NCBI GenBank assembly: GCA_913042885.1
Contig: CAJWLW010000202.1
Coordinates: forward strand, 1-8,695
DNA: 8,695 bases
From: an uncultured Lentisphaeria bacterium
Lineage (GTDB): Bacteria; Verrucomicrobiota; Lentisphaeria; JABSQK01; CAJWLW01
Reading direction: 5' to 3'
Part shown: positions 1 to 6,368 of the stretch, piece by piece
Layout of the letters: every line of letters starts with the position of its first letter
Position numbering within the stretch: the stretch's first letter is position 1
Program-made: the position numbers and the translations under genes
The notes under the pieces: generated by a model
The model's input: the letters and a program-made list of their open reading frames with translations, nothing else
The model's database searches: none
What the model was told of the DNA's origin: nothing

Positions 1-662
1 CCAGTGCTGGGATTCTCGGCATCAAACCGCTCAATCTCGGGCAGTGTTTCGCACTTGACGCACTGCTGGACGAAAACATCAACCTGGTCACGCTGCTCGG
101 CAAGGCCGGCACCGGCAAAACACTGCTTGCCGTCGCTGCCGGGCTTTTTCAGGTGGTGCAGGAAGACGTTTACCACCGCGTGATCGTCTCACGACCGACC
201 ATGCCCATGGGCCGCGATATCGGCTATATCCCGGGTGACGTTCACGAGAAGATGCGGCCGTGGATGCAGCCGATCTTCGACGCCATCGAACTGATCCGTG
301 AAATCGACCGGCGCAGCCGGCGGCGGTCGCTGCCACCGGACATCCTCGACTCAGACGAAATCGGTGTGGAACCTTTGACGTATATCCGCGGCCGCAGCAT
401 TCCGCATCAGTTCATGATCATCGACGAAGCACAGAACCTGACGCCGCACGAGGTGAAGACCATCATCACCCGCGTCGGACGCGGCACCAAGGTGGTGCTC
501 ACCGGGGACCTGCACCAGATCGACAACCCGTATGTCGACGCATACTCCAACGGTTTTTCCTGTCTCATCGATCGGTTCGGCGACGAAAAGATCTCAGCGC
601 ACATCACGCTGACCAAAGGCGAACGCAGCGAGCTGGCGGAGATCGCCGCCAACCTGCTCTGA
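1..662 (+). CDS. PhoH-family ATPase, PIN-PhoH (YlaK/PhoH2) type, C-terminal part (5' partial)
   Basis: The reading frame is open from base 3 to the TGA at 660-662, giving about 219 residues with no start inside the window that makes sense, because the Walker A motif GKAGTGKT (99-122) lies before the first internal ATG. The Walker B region reads MIIDEAQN (414-437), the PhoH signature, and is followed by LTGDLHQIDNPY, the sensor-like TGD-x-x-QID segment. The stretch RPTMPMGRDIGYIPGD followed by EKMRPWMQPIFD matches the longer proteins that carry an N-terminal PIN ribonuclease domain (YlaK/PhoH2) better than the short YbeZ type. Such proteins are cytoplasmic ATPases thought to act as RNA helicase-nucleases. 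The PIN domain would lie upstream of the window, so its presence is inferred. The gene ends 5 bases from the convergent sugar transferase gene. Family assignment is firm; the subtype is likely. Confidence 0.93.
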   Translation, partial: SAGILGIKPLNLGQCFALDALLDENINLVTLLGKAGTGKTLLAVAAGLFQVVQEDVYHRVIVSRPTMPMGRDIGYIPGDVHEKMRPWMQPIFDAIELIREIDRRSRRRSLPPDILDSDEIGVEPLTYIRGRSIPHQFMIIDEAQNLTPHEVKTIITRVGRGTKVVLTGDLHQIDNPYVDAYSNGFSCLIDRFGDEKISAHITLTKGERSELAEIAANLL

Positions 663-667
663 CCGTT

Positions 668-1300
668 CTATTGGCCACCAGCGCGGAAGGTCAGCATACG
701 CCAGGCGGTGGTCGCGGCAATGCGCAGGTCCAGCCAAAGCGACCAGTTGCGGATGTACCAGACATCCAGATCGACCCGGCAACGCATGTGCGCCATGTCG
801 GAGCCGCCGCGAAAACCGTTGATCGCAGCCCACCCCGTAATACCGGGTATAACGAGCAGACGCTGGCGATAGTACGGGATATGCTCCGGCAGCAGTTCGT
901 CCTCACCCAGCATGTGCGGACGCGGGCCGACGACGGACATATCGCCTTTCAGCACGTTGATGAATTGCGGCAGCTCATCGAGGTTACTGGTGCGCAGAAA
1001 ACGCCCGATCCAGGTCACTCGATGGGCGCTGTCCTCCATGATCCGCGGTTTCTCCAGCTCATCCGCCGCGTACACCATCGTCCGGTATTTGTAACAGATG
1101 AACGGGCAGCCGTCCCTGCCGATGCGGATCTGCCGGAACACCGCGCGCCCCGGCGAGGTGGCACGGATCAGAATAACGAAAACCAGGTGCAGCCACCACA
1201 GGATAGTCACCAGTGCAAAGATAGAGAAACAGATATCGGCGACGCGTTTCAGCAGCCGATTGGCGGGACACTGCAATGGGTGTTCAAAAGGTTCGACCAT
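668..1300 (-). CDS. Short bacterial sugar transferase (ExoY/WcaJ C-terminal type polyprenyl-phosphate hexose-1-phosphate transferase)
   Basis: This is a 210-residue monotopic phosphoglycosyl transferase of the bacterial sugar transferase family. It moves a sugar phosphate from a nucleotide sugar to undecaprenyl phosphate on the cytoplasmic face of the inner membrane, the priming step for exopolysaccharide or O-antigen. Visible motifs in order are KRVADI before one hydrophobic membrane segment (about residues 22-47), TSPGRAVFRQIRIG and CYKYRTM, then TSNLDELPQFINVLKGDMSVVGPRPH holding the catalytic Asp-Glu pair, PGITGWAAINGFRGG, and a tail DVWYIRNWSLWLDL that resembles WcaJ/GumD/ExoY. It lacks the multi-helix N-terminus of WcaJ, so it is ExoY-sized. 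An in-frame TTG at 1307-1309, directly after the upstream TGA, would add three residues; I prefer the ATG at 1300, although neither has a strong ribosome site. It is last of three close genes. The exact sugar cannot be told. Confidence 0.93.
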   Translation of the reverse strand: MVEPFEHPLQCPANRLLKRVADICFSIFALVTILWWLHLVFVILIRATSPGRAVFRQIRIGRDGCPFICYKYRTMVYAADELEKPRIMEDSAHRVTWIGRFLRTSNLDELPQFINVLKGDMSVVGPRPHMLGEDELLPEHIPYYRQRLLVIPGITGWAAINGFRGGSDMAHMRCRVDLDVWYIRNWSLWLDLRIAATTAWRMLTFRAGGQ

Positions 1301-1309
1301 GAAACGCAA

Positions 1310-2266
1310 TCAATCCCGGCGCACCGCCGCAAGTACGTCGCGGGCCAGCAGCGGCGCAAACCGCCCGGCACCATCGCGGTTGAGATGTGAGGTGTTATAG
1401 AAATTCAGGCGGTCCCGGCAGAGCGGATCGTCGTCGTACGACAGAAACGTCTGGCCGGCCGCCGTCACAGTCTCCCGGTAATAGCTGACGACCTGGTGGC
1501 GCCAGGGGCTGTACTCGAGCACTTCGTGATACTCAGGCGTCAAATAGACAATTACCGGAATACCTTTCTTCCGTGCCAGCTCCAGCATGCGTTCGAAATA
1601 TTCCGCGCGCATTGTACTCCAGGCGTAAGAGTGATGATCATCGGCAGCGGCAAGGGCCTCGAGCTCCGCCTGGTTAAATGCCTGATTGCGCAGACTCGAA
1701 CCGTAGACATCGAATTCCGGCTGGCGACCGCCAATCACATGCACGACGTTCGGGACCCCGATCTGGGTGTTGAATTCGGCGTACTTGAGAAACGGCACAT
1801 ACTTCCAGGCAGCCAGGCGGCCACCCCGTCGCTCGGCGACTACCTCAGCCACCACCGGCTTGTCCAGGTAAGGCAGGTGAAGATATTCATGAAACGGATA
1901 ACCATAGGCGTTCTCGTCGAGGCCCCAGGCATCGACCTGGAGAATGATCGTACCAACATCGTTGGATTCAAGAAATGCCGCCAACACCATGTATTGCTCG
2001 GGGTGAGCAGTACCGTCGAGTCCCAGGTTGATGACCGATCCGCCAAGTGTGTCGGAAAGTGCTTTGCCGTCGATGCCAGCATAGGCCGCCGACGAACCGA
2101 CGAATGCATAATCGAATGTCCCTGCATGGCTGTAGATCCAATTGACCTTCACCGACTGGTCCAGTGGCACCAGCCGATCGAGCACGACGCTCTCGAACTG
2201 GAAAATTCCCAGCACGATAACGACAAACACAAGACTGCAAACAAGCGGATTTTCGAGTCGGTTCAT
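1310..2266 (-). CDS. Membrane-anchored SGNH-hydrolase-like protein, AlgJ/DltD-like partner of the MBOAT acyltransferase
   Basis: The product has 318 residues. An N-terminal hydrophobic segment (about residues 7-24) would anchor it with the body in the periplasm. Residues 54-62 read AFVGSSAAY, an SGNH block I with Ser59 the probable nucleophile; NLGLDG (80-85) suits block II; and near the C-terminus FYNTSHLNRDGAGRF carries the block V histidine, His294. Proteins of this sort are encoded beside MBOAT proteins and help transfer acyl groups to extracytoplasmic polymers, as AlgJ/AlgX do for alginate and DltD for teichoic acid. The usual Asp three residues before the His is Asn291 here, so the catalytic triad may be altered. 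The start at 2266 was chosen because it gives a clean membrane anchor and sits 5 bases after the MBOAT stop; earlier in-frame starts would overlap that gene and add a non-hydrophobic leader. No good Shine-Dalgarno is seen, so translation may depend on the preceding gene. Confidence 0.82.
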   Translation of the reverse strand: MNRLENPLVCSLVFVVIVLGIFQFESVVLDRLVPLDQSVKVNWIYSHAGTFDYAFVGSSAAYAGIDGKALSDTLGGSVINLGLDGTAHPEQYMVLAAFLESNDVGTIILQVDAWGLDENAYGYPFHEYLHLPYLDKPVVAEVVAERRGGRLAAWKYVPFLKYAEFNTQIGVPNVVHVIGGRQPEFDVYGSSLRNQAFNQAELEALAAADDHHSYAWSTMRAEYFERMLELARKKGIPVIVYLTPEYHEVLEYSPWRHQVVSYYRETVTAAGQTFLSYDDDPLCRDRLNFYNTSHLNRDGAGRFAPLLARDVLAAVRRD

Positions 2267-2271
2267 GAGCG

Positions 2272-3747
2272 TCAGAACTGGAAGTAGATGAATTGTCTGG
2301 GATTCTGGAAGATACCGAAATTCGCAATCACCAGGATCAGAATAATGTACGCCAACCAGCGCAAGCAGGTCGGGGCGGCCAGTGCACGCAACTGCAGACG
2401 ATCGCACATCTGCAGGAGATGGCCCAGTTCAAGAATGGCCAGTCCTGCTGCAACCGCGACGAGGTGGGTGCGCGACAGCCCGAAAACTTCGTTCAGCCGG
2501 CCCGGCTGGGTCAGGCATTCCGCGACCGTACCGAGTCCTTCCATTCGAAAAATATTGCACACGATTGACGCGGCGTCAGAAATGGAATCCGCCCGGAAAA
2601 ATATCCAGGCCAAACAGACCAGGTTAAAGGTTATGACCACCCCGAGTACCCGCTGCAGCCGCGGCAGCCGGTCGAGGCCGACGGTGACAGCACATCGATG
2701 GCGCCACCCAGCGGTCAGGCCGCCGAAAACCATATAAAGCCCATGCAGCAGCCCCCACACTAAAAATTTCCAATGGGCACCGTGCCAGATGGCGCTGACT
2801 GCGAAGACCAGGAGCAGATTGATATGTAAGCGCAATTTCCGGACGCGGCTGCCGCCCAGCGGGATGTAGACATAATCCCGGAACCAGGTCGACAATGATA
2901 TGTGCCAGCGCCGCCAGAATTCCGGGATAGACCACGCATAGTACGGTTGCCGAAAATTCTGCATGAGATCGATACCCATGATCTTTGCAGTGCCGATTGC
3001 GATGTTCGAGTAACCGGCGAAATCGCAGTAGATCTGGAACGCAAAGGCGTAGGTTCCGATCAGCAGTACGGCACCACCGGTCCGTTGCGGGTCGGTGTAG
3101 ACGTGATCGACTACCATCGCCATGCGGTCGGCGATGACCAGTTTTTGGAAGAACCCCCAGAGTATCAGGACCAGGCCGGTCTTGAGGCGGTCGAAGTCGA
3201 AGTTCTGAACCACCCGCAACTGCGGCAGGAGGCGCGTCGAACGTTCGATCGGCCCGGCGACGAGTTGCGGGAAATAGGCGACGTACAGGGCAAATATGCC
3301 AAGGTGCATCTCAGGCTCACGCTTACCGCGATACACATCGATCGTGTAGCTGAGCGTCTGAAACGTATAAAACGAAATGCCGACCGGCAGCAGTACGTCC
3401 AGTGCCGGCACGCTGTACGTCAGATCGAAATTGCCGAATGCCGCCCGCACCGAAGCATTGACGAAATTGAAGTACTTGAAGGCAAACAGCAAGCCCAAGT
3501 TGACTGCCAGACTGAGGCAAAGGAGAAACGTGCGCCGCCCGGCAACGGCTCTGGCCATGCATCTGGCAACAACGTAGTCGACGAGTGTCGACACCACGAT
3601 CAGCGCCAGATACTCGATTTTCCAGCAGGCATAGAAATAATAACTGGCAGCCAACAGCCACGTCCAGCGCCAGCGGCCGGGTGTGGCGAAATAGATGATC
3701 ACCACACAAGGTAGAAACACAGCGAAGTGCAGTGAATTGAAGAGCAT
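2272..3747 (-). CDS. MBOAT-family membrane O-acyltransferase (AlgI/DltB-like)
   Basis: This is a full-length, 491-residue polytopic inner-membrane protein. MBOAT proteins of this branch bring an acyl group, often acetyl, across the membrane for esterification of a surface polymer. Diagnostic segments are the start MLFNSLHFAVFLP, PVGISFYTFQTLSYTIDVYRG (121-141), YFPQLVAGPIER (158-169), CDFAGYSNIAIG (241-252), FWRRWHISLSTWFRDYVYIP (277-296), AIWHGAHWKFLVWGLLHG (319-336) with the invariant family histidine at His322, WIFFRADS (381-388), and the typical ending FIYFQF. Many hydrophobic segments are evident through the chain. A GGAG at 3753-3756 lies 5 bases before the ATG and supports this start. 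The gene follows bamA after 66 bases and precedes the SGNH gene by 5 bases, the usual partner arrangement. The polymer substrate is unknown; the family call is secure. Confidence 0.95.
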   Translation of the reverse strand: MLFNSLHFAVFLPCVVIIYFATPGRWRWTWLLAASYYFYACWKIEYLALIVVSTLVDYVVARCMARAVAGRRTFLLCLSLAVNLGLLFAFKYFNFVNASVRAAFGNFDLTYSVPALDVLLPVGISFYTFQTLSYTIDVYRGKREPEMHLGIFALYVAYFPQLVAGPIERSTRLLPQLRVVQNFDFDRLKTGLVLILWGFFQKLVIADRMAMVVDHVYTDPQRTGGAVLLIGTYAFAFQIYCDFAGYSNIAIGTAKIMGIDLMQNFRQPYYAWSIPEFWRRWHISLSTWFRDYVYIPLGGSRVRKLRLHINLLLVFAVSAIWHGAHWKFLVWGLLHGLYMVFGGLTAGWRHRCAVTVGLDRLPRLQRVLGVVITFNLVCLAWIFFRADSISDAASIVCNIFRMEGLGTVAECLTQPGRLNEVFGLSRTHLVAVAAGLAILELGHLLQMCDRLQLRALAAPTCLRWLAYIILILVIANFGIFQNPRQFIYFQF

Positions 3748-3813
3748 TGGTGCTCCACTGTCTGCCGGCGATCGGTGCCGACTGTGCTCGTGCTACTTCG
3801 ACATTAATCGACT
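3748..3813 (-). other. Short bamA-MBOAT intergenic gap without clear terminator
   Basis: The gap holds the GGAG ribosome site of the MBOAT gene (3753-3756) and a small TCGA-N6-TCGA inverted pair at 3798-3811. I see no GC-rich stem followed by a T run and no convincing promoter hexamers. Read-through from bamA into the glycan acylation genes is therefore plausible, but this rests on absence of signals judged by eye. Confidence 0.4.
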
Positions 3814-6099
3814 TCAGAAATTGAAGCCGAAATCGAAGTGCAACCGGCCGCCGCTGGAGAGGTGATCCTGATCCCTCACCACCGGAAAACCGTAATCCAA
3901 ACGAATCCCACCGATCGGCAGCATCAGACGCACACCGGAGCCGACACCGACGTTGTAGTCGCCGAACCGGTCGAATGAGTTTTCCCAGACATTGCCGGCA
4001 TCAGCGAACAGTGCCCAGAAAATCGTTTTCTCAAAAACCGGCGTCGTGAACTCAGCCGTAGTCAGGAACAGCGACTTGCCGCCAATCGGTTCCTTATTCC
4101 CCAGATCGACCGGGCCGACATCGCGCTCGCGAAAGCCGCGCAACGTATTGGAGCCACCGGCAAAATAACGGTCCCAAACGCGGGCATCGTCACCGCTGGC
4201 CTCATTAACGGCGGCGACACGGCCGGAAAGCTTGAACACACTTTCCTTGAATACCGGCCAATACTTGTCCACCTCGACGTCGATTTTGGTCAGATTGATA
4301 TAGCTACCGATGCCCTCGGCCTGCAGCTCGCCACTGATCGCCAGGCGCGAACCGCTGCTGGTCAGCACAAGCCGGTCACGCTGGTCACGAACGAACCCCA
4401 ATGTCACAGCACTGACCATCTCTGCACCGCCTTCGGCAGCAACGAACTCGGCGCTGAAGTCGTCGGCGAAATCAACCGTCTCCGTGTCTTCCAAGCGGTA
4501 GCCGACATGGTACCGCCAGAACGGGACCTTCATCTTCCGCGTCACACGGAAAGAGGTCCCCGTAGATTTCTGTGTGAACCCGATGTTCCTCGAAGACTCG
4601 CGCTTCCAAAGGTTATAATCGAGGCGCAACTGCTTATGAAACAGCCACGGCTCGGTGAACGCCAGGTTGAAGTTCTGCCGGTCCGTCCCCGCCTGCAGCC
4701 GCAGTTGGAGTTTCTGGCCGCCGCCACGGAATGCCGGCGGATCACGCAGGTCGAAGTTCGCCTGTGACATCTCAATCAAGCCGATCACACTGTCGGCACT
4801 GGAAATGCCGGCACCGAAACTCAAACGCCCAGTGACCTGTTCTTTCACCTTGATTTCCAGGTCTTTCAGGTTCGGGTTGTCGGTAGAACGCGGATTGATC
4901 TCGACCGATTCAAAGTAGCCGAGACCCATCAGCCGCCTTTTACTGATCTCGATCTTGCCACCGTCTGCGAGATCGCGCGGATGGATCTGCAGTTCCCGCC
5001 GGATAACGTGGTCTTTGGTGATGCGGTTGCCGGTGATGTTGATGTCGTTGATGCGGCTGGCGCGACCTTCGCGGATCGCATAGGTGATGTTGACGACTTT
5101 GGCAGTACGGTCAATGTCACGGTCGGCATAAACCCGGTTGTCGAGGTGCCCCATGCTGTTGTACTTGGCCACGATGCGCCTGATGTCGGCTGTCTCGCCT
5201 GACTTGCTGTAGACCTGATTGGACTGCAGCTCGACCAGCGCCGCCAGTTCCTCGCTGCTGACGATCTGGTTACCGTCCATTGACACAGTACCGATCTTGA
5301 ACGGCACGCCTTCGGAGAGGAAAATCGTCAGCAGCACCAGAGCAGAGCGCTTGTCCACAGCCTTGTCGACCTTATCGACTTTGAAATCGAGATAGCCCTT
5401 GTTCCAGTAAAGCGTCTCCAGCGTCTCCAGGTCGTTCTTGAACTCTTCCTCGCTGTAGTAACCGGTTGGAAAGATATAGCCCCAGATGGATACGCCTGTG
5501 TCCATCACACGCTTCAGCTTCCAGGTACCGTAAACATTGTTGCCCTTGATGCGCAGCCGCCGCGTCTTGAAGCGGACATTTTCGCGAATCAGGTATTCAA
5601 CCATTACATCGTTGGTGCCCGGGATGTCTTTGACGTTCTGCCTGACATCGACACCGTGGAAGCCCTTGCCGCGGTAAAGCTTGATCAGTGATCGCTGGTC
5701 TTCCCCCAGGATACCGCCGCTCATCGGATCGCCCACCCGGCTTTCGCTCGTCTTGCGCAACTCGCGCGTCTTCACCGCCTCATTACCCTTGAAGTTGATT
5801 TGCGCAATCCTCTGGCGCGGCCGCAGTTTGAACGTGATGTCCACCGTACCGTCGCCGGCAGGGTTGACCTGGGCCTCGACGTCGGCAAACTGGCCCGTCT
5901 TCATCAGACGTTTGATATCTTCCGACAGACGTTTCTGCGAAAACACCGCGCCATCATCCAGCACGATATTGGCCCGCACCACGTCCTCCGGGACATCCTG
6001 ACTGGTCAGCGATTCAATCACGATCTTGTTGATGACATCGCCGTACGCACCAAGGGCGGTACAGAGAATTGCCAGTATAAATAGACGGGTCTTATTCAT
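3814..6099 (-). CDS. bamA: Outer membrane protein assembly factor BamA (Omp85 family)
   Basis: The 761-residue product is the central subunit of the BAM complex, which folds and inserts beta-barrel proteins in the outer membrane. Residues 1-20 look like a signal peptide (MNKTR, a hydrophobic core, then a probable cut after GAYG). About five POTRA domains follow, roughly 23-93, 97-174, 178-265, 267-345 and 348-419, each with the alternating beta/alpha pattern and phrases such as INFKGNEAVKTRELRK and INITGNRITKDHVIRREL. The barrel spans about 424-761, includes AFTEPWLF (480-487) and the loop-6 motif LRGF (653-656; VRGF is commoner), and ends in HFDFGFNF, a proper terminal-Phe beta-signal. The start at 6099 is chosen over the upstream ATG at 6195 because it begins the signal peptide and has GGGGAAAG in front; the 6195 start would add 32 hydrophilic residues. 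Length is close to the family norm. Divergently transcribed from hyuA. Confidence 0.95.
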   Translation of the reverse strand: MNKTRLFILAILCTALGAYGDVINKIVIESLTSQDVPEDVVRANIVLDDGAVFSQKRLSEDIKRLMKTGQFADVEAQVNPAGDGTVDITFKLRPRQRIAQINFKGNEAVKTRELRKTSESRVGDPMSGGILGEDQRSLIKLYRGKGFHGVDVRQNVKDIPGTNDVMVEYLIRENVRFKTRRLRIKGNNVYGTWKLKRVMDTGVSIWGYIFPTGYYSEEEFKNDLETLETLYWNKGYLDFKVDKVDKAVDKRSALVLLTIFLSEGVPFKIGTVSMDGNQIVSSEELAALVELQSNQVYSKSGETADIRRIVAKYNSMGHLDNRVYADRDIDRTAKVVNITYAIREGRASRINDINITGNRITKDHVIRRELQIHPRDLADGGKIEISKRRLMGLGYFESVEINPRSTDNPNLKDLEIKVKEQVTGRLSFGAGISSADSVIGLIEMSQANFDLRDPPAFRGGGQKLQLRLQAGTDRQNFNLAFTEPWLFHKQLRLDYNLWKRESSRNIGFTQKSTGTSFRVTRKMKVPFWRYHVGYRLEDTETVDFADDFSAEFVAAEGGAEMVSAVTLGFVRDQRDRLVLTSSGSRLAISGELQAEGIGSYINLTKIDVEVDKYWPVFKESVFKLSGRVAAVNEASGDDARVWDRYFAGGSNTLRGFRERDVGPVDLGNKEPIGGKSLFLTTAEFTTPVFEKTIFWALFADAGNVWENSFDRFGDYNVGVGSGVRLMLPIGGIRLDYGFPVVRDQDHLSSGGRLHFDFGFNF

Positions 6100-6368
6100 G
6101 AACGACTTTCCCCAAAGTTCAGGTTCGATTGGTGTTGGAATCTGCTCCGCCCCAACTGTCCCAGAGCCACTGCCGGCAGCATCGCAATACTTCATTATCG
6201 CCCGACGCAGGAACCCGGATACTTTCCTTCAAATTTCAGATTCTTCCAATCGTCGCAGCAGTCAATCTTTATACTTGCTCAGCGACAGGAATAATCGGAC
6301 AGCCCCGGCTAACTTGCAGACTTGGCGGCGCATTGTCGCCACTGAACCTGAACTGGGACGCGCAAACC
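6100..6368. promoter_or_regulatory. Divergent bamA/hyuA intergenic promoter region
   Basis: These 269 bases separate the starts of two divergent genes and must hold promoters for both. It is more AT-rich than its surroundings between about 6220 and 6295. On the plus strand TATACT at 6270-6275 is a reasonable -10 hexamer for hyuA, but there is no good TTGACA-like partner at the right distance. On the minus strand GATAAT at 6194-6199 could serve bamA, again without a clear -35. A 10-base palindrome CTGCCGGCAG lies at 6170-6179. Both flanking frames stay open into this region, but the resulting extensions look non-coding: low complexity with family homology, and they overlap each other in opposite directions. 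No riboswitch or small RNA was recognised. Confidence 0.45.
6106..6113 (-). promoter_or_regulatory. Ribosome binding site of bamA
   Basis: On the minus strand the bases read GGGGAAAG, with GGGGA ending 9 bases before the ATG at 6099. This is the best Shine-Dalgarno candidate near the gene and decides the start in favour of the signal-peptide methionine over the in-frame ATG 96 bases upstream. Confidence 0.6.

Noticed and set aside
671..1390. A 239-codon open frame on the plus strand opposite the sugar transferase gene
   Set aside because: It is exactly antisense to a clear sugar transferase, has no recognisable domain, and its composition is that of a mirror frame of GC-rich coding DNA.
1496..2287. 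A 263-codon plus-strand open frame opposite the SGNH gene
   Set aside because: No family resemblance and no plausible ribosome site; the minus-strand frame shows a membrane anchor and SGNH motifs, so this is a shadow.
2902..3714. A 270-codon plus-strand open frame opposite the MBOAT gene
   Set aside because: Very rich in Arg, Asp, Glu and Gln as expected for the complement of a hydrophobic protein; the MBOAT reading is unmistakable.
3798..3811. TCGA-N6-TCGA inverted pair after bamA as a terminator
   Set aside because: The 4-base arms are too short and there is no following T run on the minus strand.
6170..6179. Palindrome CTGCCGGCAG upstream of bamA as an operator
   Set aside because: A 10-base perfect palindrome is expected several times by chance in a window of this size, and it has no second copy or known regulator match.
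6100..6195. N-terminal extension of BamA from an ATG at 6195
   Set aside because: It would bury the signal peptide behind 32 hydrophilic residues, and a good ribosome site precedes the ATG at 6099.
6129..6368. 80-residue N-terminal extension of HyuA from the ATG at 6129
   Set aside because: It has no family similarity, and the protein from 6369 already has the normal family opening and length.
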